Part shown: positions 46,445 through 55,418 of the stretch, one piece after another
How positions within the stretch are numbered: position 1 is the first letter of the stretch
Layout: the number at the start of each line of letters is the position of its first letter
Assembly: GCA_965199845.1 (NCBI GenBank)
Contig: CBDATZ010000045.1
Coordinates: 57,450-121,449 of the forward strand
Length of the DNA stretch: 64,000 nt
Direction: 5' to 3'
From: Ilyomonas sp965199845
GTDB taxonomy: Bacteria; Bacteroidota; Bacteroidia; Chitinophagales; Chitinophagaceae
Made by a program: the position numbers and the translations under genes
Notes under the pieces: model-generated
What the model was told of the DNA's origin: nothing
Databases searched by the model: none
The model's input: only the letters and a program-made list of their open reading frames with translations

Positions 46445-47629
46445 TTATTTATTCAGATTTCCATACACCTTACTTTCCGGCTGCACATCTGGTTTGATAA
46501 CGGTGCTATCCTGTAATGGCGCTGCGCTTTCCAATACAATCGTGTCACCAGCTTTGAGGCCTTTGGTAACCACGAAGTACTGTCCTGCCGGTATTGGGTC
46601 AATTTCTATTTCGGTACTAAGAATTTTGTTTCCGTTTGCCACGAGGTATACAAAGCGTTTACCCTGTAGTTCATATGTGGATTTTTGTGGAATCAAAATC
46701 GCGTTGCTCGCTGCTACCGGTATCTGAACAATAGCGCTGCCGCCGCTTCGGAGAATGCTCACCGGGTTAGGAAACGTTGCTCGAAAACTTGCCGAGCCTG
46801 TTTGTGTATTGATTAACCCGCTAATGGTTTCTACTTTCCCTTTTTCCGGATATTCAGAACCATCAGAAAGCGTAAGTGTAACCAGCGGTAACTGGCGCAA
46901 TTTCTCTTCTAACGTGTTACCTTTGTATTGTCTTGAAAAATATAGCAGCTGTTTTTCATTTAAAGAAAAATACGCATACACATTACTGATATTAGATACC
47001 GTTGTCAAAGGCATTTGCGTAATGCTGCTCACAAGACTTCCAAGCTTATAAGGAATGGTTCCAATTACACCATTTACAGGGGTGGTTACGGTGGTATAAC
47101 CTAAGTTGGTTCTGGCATTAGCTAAACCGGCTTTTGCCTGTGCTAGGGAGGCTTTGCGGGCTTGCAAAGTATATTCAGTGGATTCTAATTCATATTTGCT
47201 AATGATATCTTTTTCTACTAGAGATTTTGTTTTTCTTACCTGTAGTTCAGCCGCGCTTACATCGGCTTCTGCACTGCTGATGGCAGCTGCTGATGTATTC
47301 ACATCCTGCTGGTACTGTGGTGCGCTAATGCGGAACAAAACCTGCCCTTTCTTTACAATCGCTCCTTCATCAATGAATATTTGCTCCACATAACCGTCAA
47401 TCTTCGGGCGGATTTCAATATTTTGTTGTCCCTGCAAGGTTGCTGGGTAGCTCGTTTGTAAAGTGGCGTTCTGAGCAACAACCGTAAATACAGGATAGGC
47501 TTGCACCGGTGATGTGCCAGCTGCTGCCAGTCTATTATCGCTGCCGGATTTGTTACTACATGAAAAAACTAGCAGGGAAAATAACAGCAAAAGGATAATT
47601 GATAGTTTATCCTTTATGTATTTAATCAT
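46445..47629 (-). CDS. RND periplasmic adaptor (AcrA/MexA-like lipoprotein)
   Basis: The protein has 394 residues from ATG at 47629. Lipobox LLVFSC is followed by the lipoyl-like half-motif IEIRPKIDGYVEQIFIDEG, a helical hairpin, and the matching VNGVIGTIPYKLG. It links the inner-membrane pump to the outer-membrane duct. It is first in the operon, 81 bp after the broken regulator. Confidence 0.92.
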   Translation of the reverse strand: MIKYIKDKLSIILLLLFSLLVFSCSNKSGSDNRLAAAGTSPVQAYPVFTVVAQNATLQTSYPATLQGQQNIEIRPKIDGYVEQIFIDEGAIVKKGQVLFRISAPQYQQDVNTSAAAISSAEADVSAAELQVRKTKSLVEKDIISKYELESTEYTLQARKASLAQAKAGLANARTNLGYTTVTTPVNGVIGTIPYKLGSLVSSITQMPLTTVSNISNVYAYFSLNEKQLLYFSRQYKGNTLEEKLRQLPLVTLTLSDGSEYPEKGKVETISGLINTQTGSASFRATFPNPVSILRSGGSAIVQIPVAASNAILIPQKSTYELQGKRFVYLVANGNKILSTEIEIDPIPAGQYFVVTKGLKAGDTIVLESAAPLQDSTVIKPDVQPESKVYGNLNK

Positions 47630-47709
47630 ATATTTATATCTTTTAAAGTTGTGAATAACCAAATATTAAACAGTGTCTTCTGAAATCAACGTAAAATCAA
47701 ATCGATAAT

Positions 47710-48285
47710 TCATTTTTTCTGTTCATTCATCAATCGGTTATATCGCTCATCAGAAAGATTGAATAATGTTTTATGAATAGGGCGCATAAGTAAGGAATGC
47801 GCTGTCAGAGCAAACAGATTCATCATAAATTGCTCGGGATTTATGGGATTTAAATTACCGGACTCCATTTCCCTTTCCACTTTTTTCAGAAAGCGTTTTA
47901 TATCGGTCGCTCCATCTTTTTTCATCTGGTACAATTCAGCATTGCTACCTATACATAGCATTTCAGCGATTATAAAGGTATCTCGGTACGGATAAGACAT
48001 ATTGTCGATGATAAAAAAGAGTCACTGTTTTTTCAATGTTTTCGCAAAAGAGAAGCTCCGAGTGAATGACATCATACAATTTTTTGCTCAGCTCATTAGT
48101 TGCTTCGTTGAACACCTGCCGCATGAGCTCATCGCGCGAACAGAGGTGGTAGTACAAGGATGTACGGATAATACCGGCCGCATCAGCAATATCCAGTGTA
48201 GTAGCACGTTGTTTATTTTCAGTAAAGAAAATGCGCTTTGCAGTGTCTTTACTGAATTGCTCAGTCCCTGTATTCCTAATTCCTA
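47710..48285 (-). pseudogene. TetR/AcrR-family regulator, frameshifted
   Basis: The N-terminal HTH reads RATTLDIADAAGIIRTSLYY then HLCSRDELMRQVF. The frame breaks after EKTVTLF at a run of six T on the coding strand (48013-48018). Removing one T restores IIDNMSYPYRDTFIIAEMLC and the rest of the ligand domain to 47710. No ATG precedes the HTH in frame (TKIGIRNTGTEQF is open to a TGA). It sits directly before the efflux operon and would be its natural local repressor. Confidence 0.75.
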
Positions 48286-48549
48286 TTTTAGTTTTACAAA
48301 ATTGTCAAATGAATTTTAAACAAAAAAATTTTAAATTTCAAATTAGTAACTATCTACAAATTGTCAAGGACAAAAAACAAAAATAGGCAACATCATTGGC
48401 GCTGTTATAGAAAGTAGCAAGAATGAATTATAAGTTGATCAAATTCATAAAGATTTCGAAATTAAATAAGATGCCCTGAAATAACAAACCTATTGTTGCA
48501 ATAAATATTAAGATACCTATCTCTGATACTCAGATAGCTGTAACAAATA
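48286..48549. other. AT-rich gap
   Basis: No gene, repeat or RNA signal is evident between the broken regulator and the phosphoketolase remnant. Confidence 0.4.
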
Positions 48550-49100
48550 TTCCTGTTTCCCCACAACCTACTACGCAGGCTGCTATCAAATCCGAGTTGT
48601 CGAAAACCGATCCAAAATCATGACTAAAAAATAACCTAATTCGCCGCCTTCATGCATAGAACCTGAGCATGAAGGCGACACATGGCTGGGGAATGCCGCT
48701 GGGAAAAGAAAACTGTTTAAAGAGCTTTTGTAGTCCTTCTTCGTCCTGCAAAATGTCAGGATAAACCTCTGAATAGGTTCCTGCCAGGTATGTATTGGCA
48801 ACAAGGGCAGGTCCACCATGTCCTGGTCCTGAAATGTAAATCATATTCAGGTTGTGCTTTTTGATAATGCGGTTAAGATGCGCATAGATAAAATTTTGAC
48901 CTGGCGTAATGCCCCAATGACCAAGCAGCATTTTTTTGATGTGCTCCAGTTTCAGCGGCTCTTTCAAAAGCGGGTTATCACATAAATCTGACCAACAGAT
49001 AGATAATTAGCAGCTCTCCAGTATGCTTATATTTTATTGAGCAGTTCTTCAGAAAACTCATCTTTATCGGTAGCAAAATCTTGTGTTTCTATAATATTTA
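48550..49100 (-). pseudogene. xfp: phosphoketolase N-terminal remnant
   Basis: Fragments in several frames match the start of xylulose-5-P/fructose-6-P phosphoketolase: AYWRAANYLSVGQIY, DNPLLKEPLKLEHIKKMLLG, HWGITPGQNFIYAHLNRII, ISGPGHGGPALVANTYL (thiamine-diphosphate site), SMHEGGELGY and DNSDLIAACVVG. At least three frame changes and one stop (TAA before AYWRAA) break it, and the C-terminal 600 residues are absent. The gene is dead. It suggests the ancestor had a phosphoketolase bypass here. Confidence 0.85.
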
Positions 49101-49198
49101 AAGTATGCTTTACAGCTCCAGTGTAAAAAAGATATAAGTCTTCTTACTTAGCAATTTTGTTTCTAAATGAGTGTTTATGAATTCAGTTTGAAAAATAT

Positions 49199-50136
49199 TT
49201 ACACAGTATACAAATCCAGATAACCATTTAGCCGCAGTCTATATAAAGTTTTCATCTCTTTATCTTTATTGTCAGCAAAACCTTGTATTGTTGTTGCATA
49301 ATTAAGTATATTTAAAACTTTTAAAGCTGGGCTCAGTTCTCTTAGTTCATCAAAAGAAATTCCATACCCTTTTAAAAATGCCTGTTTTTCATCAACTGAT
49401 AAATCGTGGAGAGCTATCGAGAAATCCCATAGTGGTGCAATACTGGAACAACTATCTTCCCAATCGATTATAGCAACAATTTTACCCCTATCATCAACAA
49501 TCACATTCTTTAACCTGATATCACCATGATTTAAATGCGGTGATAAGTCTTTCCATTTTGCTGATTTGCTCAGAAAAGATTTAATCTTCTTTACTTGTGC
49601 TTCTTCCAGCATTTTATATTTTTCAAGTACTTCTAACCTGTGGTATGCATCCCATTCCTGCAGCATGAACTGTTTCCAATTCTTGCTTTTTGAAAGCACA
49701 TTATGTGACCAGTCAAACACTTTTCCGAATCCGGTAGTACCTATAGAATGAATTAACTTTGTATAGCTTCCCAACTCATTCAGCACTTTAAATTTGTCCT
49801 TATAATATAATGCTGTCTCCCAGACACTTTTTTTTGCAGCATATACGGTTCGCTTATCAGTTCACAACCAACTTCCATTATATCGGTAATGGGTACGCCG
49901 ACTTCTTTAGCACGCTGGGTTACCCATTGTTCTTTAATATAATCCTGCAACTTACTTTGCTCTTCGCCAATGCGAACAATATATTCTCCCTCAGCCAACA
50001 TTATTTCAAAAACAGAGTTTGTCATGCCTGCTGTTTTGTACTCAATTTTCTTAGGAGTAACTCCAAAAAAATGCTTGACAATCTTTTTTACCATTTCAGA
50101 GCGTTCCTTAATATGCACATCCGATTTCTTGTCCAT
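49199..50136 (-). pseudogene. aminoglycoside-phosphotransferase-fold kinase, split at A8 tract
   Basis: The first frame gives the N-lobe (AGMTNSVFEIMLAEGEYIVRI to SEPYMLQKK). It closes soon after a run of eight A on the coding strand (49828-49835). With nine A the frame continues SVWETALYYKDKFKVLNELG and the C-lobe LNHGDIRLKNVIVD (catalytic HGD) and AIIDWEDS (metal-binding). The whole protein would be about 312 residues. The fold covers choline, sugar and antibiotic kinases; the substrate is not readable. It starts right after the HAD gene. Confidence 0.75.
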
Positions 50137-50865
50137 AATTATTGGGTATCGTTTTTTTGCAAAGCAGCTAACTGGAATAACAGTTCGCCTAACTCAGATG
50201 AACCTTTTATTTTGACTGGTGGTAGTACACCATCAAACGGAAGATCGAAATTGCTAACATCCACCGGTAAACCAACCCCTTTTAGAAAGGTATCCATTTC
50301 TGAGTCACCAGCCCCTAACGCATGGTGTAAGTCAAGTTGGAGATAAGAAGCCATTTGTTGGGCACCATATAATTTGTTTATCCCTTTATGAGTAAAAAAA
50401 TTGCTTTTTCTGGAGTGCTGATAAGCCATCAACCTTTCTTCTGGTATATCGATCAAAAGAAAAATCATACAGATATCCTCAGAAAATAGTTGATCTTCCA
50501 CTTCCGCAAAAGAAGCTGAATATACACTTGATGCACTCAGATATTTATCTTGTATTTCTTGAATTTTTTCGCTTGCCGGTGTCCAGATAATTTCTCCTTT
50601 CGTCCAGTCCCGCGGATAGTAAAACACGAGCAAATCCTTTTCGTTAGCTGTAATCAGTTGCTGCACCAATTGCATAACCTCTTTTATCTCTTCTTCTTGC
50701 AGGGGAAATGCCATTATTTCTTCGTAAGAGAATTCATCAGAACTGGTTTTCGTCATGTAACCCAACTGGCTTCCGTTCATCAATATCGTTGGAACGTTTG
50801 CATTAGAAATGTTGTACCACTCTTTGCCAAATGTCCGCATAACAGAAAGAGGAAACCGAAGTGTG

Positions 50866-51800
50866 TTAAATAACCCAAGTTGCTAGTTAAAGAAAGAGCA
50901 TCGAATAAAGAATAATTTTGAGTTACCAGACTTAAAATCATTTTACCGATGCTCAGTGAAGATAAAATTATATCAATTTATTGTTTTGTGGATGACTTGC
51001 TCAAAGGTCTTGAGAGGCAGGAAGATATCAGAAGAAAAGTAAGCGACAGTGAGATAATAACTACAGCAATAGTATCAGCTCTTTATTTTGGTGGTCATTC
51101 AGACAATGGCCGGCACTTTATGAAGATGACAGGCTTATGTCCCTGCATGTTAGATAAAAGCAGGTTCAACAGAAGGCTGCATTCTTTAAGTGATTTTTTG
51201 TTCCAGCTATTTTACCAGGTTGGTCAACATCTTAAAACCATTGCCGGGGCAAGTGATTACGTAATTGATTGTTTTCCTGTAGCTGTTTGTGATAATATTC
51301 GCATCAGCCGTTGCAGGTTGTTAAAAGGAGAACAGTGGAGAGGAAAGCATGCCAGCATGCGCCGGTATTTTTATGGAGTGAGAGTTCAGGTATTAACTAC
51401 CACAAGCGGAATACCCGTTGAATTTGGTTTTGTACCTGGCAGTGAAAGTGATGTGCAGGCTTTAAAAAAATTACCAATGAGTGTGGCACCGGAAAGCAAT
51501 ATTTATGGAGATAGCGGCTATACTGATTATACCATTGAAGATGATGTAATGGAAGCAGAGATGATTAAACTGATGATACAGCGAAAATCTAATAGCCAGC
51601 GAAAGGATGAGCCCTGGATACGTTTTTTAAAAGAGCACATGAGAAAAGGCATTGAAACAACTTTTTCAATGCTTAAAGGATTGTTTCTTAGAAAAATACA
51701 TGCTGTAACCTTTAGAGGCTTCCTGTTGAAATTAATAATGTTTGTTGTGGCATTTACATTCAATAAAATTGTTCAATAAATAGCAACTTGAGTTATTTAA
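50866..51800. mobile_element. IS982-family insertion sequence
   Basis: Imperfect terminal inverted repeats are TTAAATAACCCAAGTTGC on the left and, read inward from the right, TTAAATAACTCAAGTTGC. A single transposase gene fills the element. It splits a HAD hydrolase gene. The direct target repeat is uncertain because the flanking TTAA could be part of the ends. Confidence 0.85.
50949..51779 (+). CDS. IS982-family transposase
   Basis: This 276-residue DDE transposase has YVIDCFPVAVCDNIRISR (first Asp), IYGDSGYTDY (second Asp) and the C-terminal MRKGIETTFSMLKGLFLRKI (catalytic Glu). It appears complete, with matching ends, so the insertion may be recent and still mobile. Confidence 0.93.
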   Translation: MLSEDKIISIYCFVDDLLKGLERQEDIRRKVSDSEIITTAIVSALYFGGHSDNGRHFMKMTGLCPCMLDKSRFNRRLHSLSDFLFQLFYQVGQHLKTIAGASDYVIDCFPVAVCDNIRISRCRLLKGEQWRGKHASMRRYFYGVRVQVLTTTSGIPVEFGFVPGSESDVQALKKLPMSVAPESNIYGDSGYTDYTIEDDVMEAEMIKLMIQRKSNSQRKDEPWIRFLKEHMRKGIETTFSMLKGLFLRKIHAVTFRGFLLKLIMFVVAFTFNKIVQ

Positions 51801-52086
51801 GCATTTCGGTCTGCCTAAATCATATATTCTTTTCAAACCTTTTTCCACGGTTTCTGGAATTAGAAGACGACCGTGAAATTCGTGAATGGCAGTACCGTCC
51901 AAGTCAGTGATTACCCAACCTCGTTGGGCAAAATCTGAAGCATCAAAAAAGTGCTGTAATTGTCCTAATTGCTCTTCGGAAATTGGCATGCTTAAATAAT
52001 TATTTTACTTATATATTCAAGACACAGAATACAGTAACTGCTTCAAAAAATCCGTATTTTCATACATTTACAGCGACTATGTATTT

Positions 52087-52260
52087 ATGTTTAGAGCAAT
52101 TAATATTGTTTATAAAACAGTACCGGCTTTTGTTAATAGTGTTTTCTTAATGATAAGTTCATGTACAGCTTACGCTACTATTACTGTCGACAATCTTTTT
52201 AAAAGCTTTAACGCAATAGTTTTTTTGAAAAGAATTCAGTCTAAAAGAAAATACGAATAA
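52087..52260 (+). CDS. possible small secreted protein
   Basis: A 57-codon frame with a hydrophobic stretch VPAFVNSVFLMISSCTAYA that could be a signal peptide ending near AYA, followed by a basic tail. There is no clear ribosome site or relative. It fills the gap between the HAD pseudogene and the nuclease-like gene and may be chance. Confidence 0.22.
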   Translation: MFRAINIVYKTVPAFVNSVFLMISSCTAYATITVDNLFKSFNAIVFLKRIQSKRKYE

Positions 52261-52266
52261 AGACTG

Positions 52267-53562
52267 TCAAAAGAGAATCGTAAATCCTTCAGGAGCCAGT
52301 TGCTTCTTTTCATACGCTACCTGATCAATGATTTTCTGATTTTTATCAAGAATCGTAATGGTGTCCCTCTTATTGTTTAATCGCACTTTACCTATTAAAT
52401 GAATACGCAAAGTATCACCTTTATCAAGAGTGCCCAAGAGAGGTTGTTTACCTGTAGTATCCGCAATGATCCAGCCGGTTAAATCTACTAGGCTGCCAGT
52501 GGTATTTATAATGGTAACTGTTTCATAGCCGGTTTCTTCTTTTTCTGCCGGATTGATCAGTGCAGCAATGATTCTGATATCACCTCTGCTAACAGTTGGA
52601 ATAGGTGCGGGAGTAGGAACAGGAACTGGCACAGGAACCGGGTTTGGTACGGTAAGAACATAATCATCCGGAACTATCACTACGCTTTCTGGCAGGTAGT
52701 TTAATTTTAAATTGTCACCTTCAATATGTATCAGGTCATGCATATTGCCTAGTTCCAGTGTAGGTAAGATAAGCCGGTCATCCCTGTTGATGGGATCAAA
52801 GCGAAGCCATTCATCAAACTTAGAAAGACCTGTATAACCTGCCTGAAAGTAAGATACAAGACGGCGGAAAAGCTTGGGAAACATTACCAATTGCTGCAGT
52901 TCGTCCAGTCCTGTTATGTGCGCACTGGTGTCAATACTAGCTGTATCGGTGCTCCACACACCAGCTTTTTCATTTCGGGCAGTCGCCACAGCTTCCTGTA
53001 GGCGATTCCGCAGCTCAGCAGGCAAGGTAATGTAAAATTCACCGTATGCTTGCCCCTGGCTCAGCATATAAGCATTAAGGCTTTTTGTTATCAGTTCCGG
53101 GATAGCGAATATACTGGAGCCATCAACAATATCCGTTTCACCGGTAAACACAAAAGCGATAATACGCCCATACGTATCCAGCCCGTTTGACAATATATAA
53201 CCCGGGATGGGATGGTGTTCAACAGACTGCACCTTGTAGGGTTTATCAGCAAAGTATTGTATTTTTCCAAAACCCATTTTGACAAGCAGCGTATCCCTTG
53301 CCTGTACGGCTAAATCATACTGTTGATGAAAGACATCACCTTCTACTTCAAAATGTGTTTCAAGGGCGTCTATTCCTTCGAAGCGAATAGAAGTAATGCC
53401 TGCCAGATTAAACTTTGCGGTAGAATTAGTATGCGGCAGCATCTCGACCAAGTGCTTGTCAGCCGGTTGAAATTTAATGGTATCGCCGTCAGGCTCGGGA
53501 CCTTGCAATGGCTTATCAGCATTAAAAATGATGAAGTTTCCTTTAATTAGCGTGTAAGGCAT
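52267..53562 (-). CDS. nuclease-like (SNase-fold) protein with lamin-tail domain
   Basis: This 431-residue protein has no evident signal peptide. Residues about 20-190 follow the staphylococcal nuclease pattern: DGDTIKF, SIRFEGIDALETHF (Arg, Asp and Glu of the site) and LDTYGRIIAFVF (second Arg). A proline/valine-rich linker (NPVPVPVPVPTPAPIP) near 312 leads to a lamin-tail-like beta domain, GDIRIIAALINPAE and VDLTGWIIADTTGKQPLL. It may cut nucleic acid while the tail binds DNA or a surface. This reading is domain-based. Confidence 0.75.
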   Translation of the reverse strand: MPYTLIKGNFIIFNADKPLQGPEPDGDTIKFQPADKHLVEMLPHTNSTAKFNLAGITSIRFEGIDALETHFEVEGDVFHQQYDLAVQARDTLLVKMGFGKIQYFADKPYKVQSVEHHPIPGYILSNGLDTYGRIIAFVFTGETDIVDGSSIFAIPELITKSLNAYMLSQGQAYGEFYITLPAELRNRLQEAVATARNEKAGVWSTDTASIDTSAHITGLDELQQLVMFPKLFRRLVSYFQAGYTGLSKFDEWLRFDPINRDDRLILPTLELGNMHDLIHIEGDNLKLNYLPESVVIVPDDYVLTVPNPVPVPVPVPTPAPIPTVSRGDIRIIAALINPAEKEETGYETVTIINTTGSLVDLTGWIIADTTGKQPLLGTLDKGDTLRIHLIGKVRLNNKRDTITILDKNQKIIDQVAYEKKQLAPEGFTILF

Positions 53563-53921
53563 AACAATGAATTTTTTGTAACTGAAAGGTGGTGATTTTT
53601 CAAATACCTGTCTGTCGTCAAAACAAAAGGTATCGGAAACTTAATATAGGTTGCCAGACTTATTTTACCAGTTAAAAGAAAACTTAATCACGCGCATTGA
53701 GCAGTATTTATTAGATAATCCCTTTGATAAAAAACTAAAGGAATCGTATATTATAAATGTTATATGAATATTTAAACGATCACCGGGTATTAGTCCAATT
53801 GCATTGGCAATAATGTATAATTTACATAAAAGCAATATACCTAATGAATTATCGGTTGTTTATTTGTACTTACTAGTTGTTTCTATAATGCTGTAACAAT
53901 CCCTCTACAACATAATTACCT
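53563..53921. other. gap without visible features
   Basis: About 360 bp of AT-rich sequence separate two divergent genes. No coding frame or repeat is seen. The promoters of both genes should lie here, but no convincing -33/-7 pair was identified. Confidence 0.4.
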
Positions 53922-54701
53922 ATGAAAAAGATATTGTACAATTTTTTTAAAAGCGGTTATGGTCGAAAATTAATTACGTCAATAGATTCAAAGTTTGATA
54001 AGAACTTTTTATCCAAAGATGTGCCCTTGTCAAACTTAGCCAGTCATACAAACTGGGTAAAATATGTTCTCGACATAGCAAATAAGCCAGGCGTAGCGGT
54101 ACTGGAAAGAGGCAGCCGGGAAGTAACCGGTAAATCGGAAGCGAGACAGGCACTGACGCTGGCAAGCTATACAGGCTTCGATTATTATCCCGGAGGCAAT
54201 GTAGATGTGGTGGGCGATGTTCATAAACTCTCCTCTTATTTCGCGAAAGACCAGAAGTTTGATGTCATATATTCCGCGTCCTGTTTCGAGCATTTTGCCA
54301 TGCCCTGGATAGCCGCTACCGAAATAGCCAAAATGCTGAAAGTAGGCGGCACCCTTTTTATCGAAACTCATTTTTCGTTTGTGGCTCACGAACGCCCTTG
54401 GAACTTTTTTCAATACAGCGACATGGGATTACGGGTGCTGTTTTCAAGTGAACTGGGATTTGAGTGCATTGAAGCCGGCATGTCTAACCCTATTGTAGGT
54501 CGTTTCTCTTCCCTGGCAGACGATTACTTAAAAAATAAACCTCTTTCCGGTTTGTATTGCCATAGTGAATACTTGGGTAAAAAAATAAAAAACGTAGAAG
54601 ACTTTGATTGGGCAAAAGTAGACATCAATAAATTGGTTGCAGGCACAAAATATCCGCCTCCTAAATCTGTGCCGGCCAATAAAGAAAAGCTATTACTATA
54701 A
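53922..54701 (+). CDS. class I SAM-dependent methyltransferase
   Basis: This 259-residue cytoplasmic protein has FDYYPGGNVDVVGDVHKL (SAM acidic loop region), FDVIYSASCFEHFAMPWIA and MLKVGGTLFIETHF, the motif II-III region of the Methyltransf_11 group. Motif I is atypical (VAVLERGSREVTG in place of DxGxG). The C-terminus is Lys/Pro-rich. Such methyltransferases often act on glycans or small molecules; the substrate is unknown. No operon partner is close. Confidence 0.82.
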   Translation: MKKILYNFFKSGYGRKLITSIDSKFDKNFLSKDVPLSNLASHTNWVKYVLDIANKPGVAVLERGSREVTGKSEARQALTLASYTGFDYYPGGNVDVVGDVHKLSSYFAKDQKFDVIYSASCFEHFAMPWIAATEIAKMLKVGGTLFIETHFSFVAHERPWNFFQYSDMGLRVLFSSELGFECIEAGMSNPIVGRFSSLADDYLKNKPLSGLYCHSEYLGKKIKNVEDFDWAKVDINKLVAGTKYPPPKSVPANKEKLLL

Positions 54702-55093
54702 AAGGTTTCCAACAATACTACAAAGCAGAAAGCTTACATTCCCTTACGTTACAATTGAATATATTCGATAAGATTGATTCATTAACCAGGATTTGTAGTG
54801 GTCGCTTCTTTCAAATTGTTTCGGCTATCGTAAAGGTTAAAAAGTAGTGATAAAGAAAAGGAACGCCCAATAAATACTTGCAGCCATAATGGCTAATTAA
54901 AGCCAGTCAAGAGTATTTTTTGATCAAGCTTTTTATCTTTATACACACTGTCGAAACACAGAAGTTCGCTACGGACAGCAATGAGTAAAATTTTGTGTGC
55001 AATCTTATTTGACACTTTGCAGATGAACATATACTTATAGCAGCACAAAGCGGTAAGTTTGTAATGCTTTTGCCGAATCAAATTGTTTGATCT
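54702..55093. other. gap with partial dispersed repeat
   Basis: Bases 54744-54800 (TTACAATTGAATATATTCG and TTGATTCATTAACCAGG, ATTTGTAGTGG) resemble 16090-16150 at about 80% over 55 bp. No gene is apparent. Confidence 0.45.
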
Positions 55094-55297
55094 ATGCCAA
55101 TGCTTTTAATTCGATGTCCAAAAACTCAAGTTCCTATCTCCACAGGCATTGATGTACCCAGAGATATAAAAGCGAGTAAAATTGAAAAGCAAACTATTGC
55201 AATATGTGGCGCTTGTTTAAAAAAACATGTTTGGTCTGGAAAAAATGCTTTTTTTGAAGACGGAACTAAATTAGTTGATGACAAAAAGAAAAAATAA
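55094..55297 (+). CDS. small zinc-binding-type protein
   Basis: This 67-residue protein begins LIRCPKTQVPISTGI and has a second pair site CGACLKKHVW, the zinc-ribbon-like pattern of short proteins found widely in bacteria. It carries three Cys and one His that could bind zinc. The tail is Lys-rich. The role is unknown. Confidence 0.7.
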   Translation: MPMLLIRCPKTQVPISTGIDVPRDIKASKIEKQTIAICGACLKKHVWSGKNAFFEDGTKLVDDKKKK

Positions 55298-55418
55298 TGC
55301 TGTTTCTATCAAATTTACTTTCTAAAGTAAATAAAATACTTCTTACCTCACACACTTTTAAACGCCGGAACAAATGCTTCTTATATTTATTAGTTGGCTA
55401 TAATTGCAAACACACTTT

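Larger units (their letters stand above)
50139..51989 (-). pseudogene. HAD-superfamily hydrolase disrupted by IS982 element
   Basis: The 5' part (51989 to 51801) encodes GWVITDLDGTAIHEFHGRLL (HAD motif I, DxDGT) to KRIYDLGRPK. The 3' part (50865 to 50139) continues LRFPLSVMRTFGKEWYNISN and ends with ALGAGDSEMDTFL (motif IV). Joined, they make a protein of about 305 residues of the Cof/sucrose-phosphatase-like HAD type. The IS lies between the two. The 3' part alone lacks the nucleophile Asp and should be inactive. Confidence 0.85.

Noticed and set aside
41688..47629. RND operon as cargo of the conjugative element
   Set aside because: It lies outside the inverted repeat copy at 41544 and has no mobility signature of its own, so there is no support for including it in the element.
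48002..48319. Plus-strand 105-codon frame
   Set aside because: Antisense shadow of the TetR-family pseudogene, whose HTH motif on the minus strand is clear.
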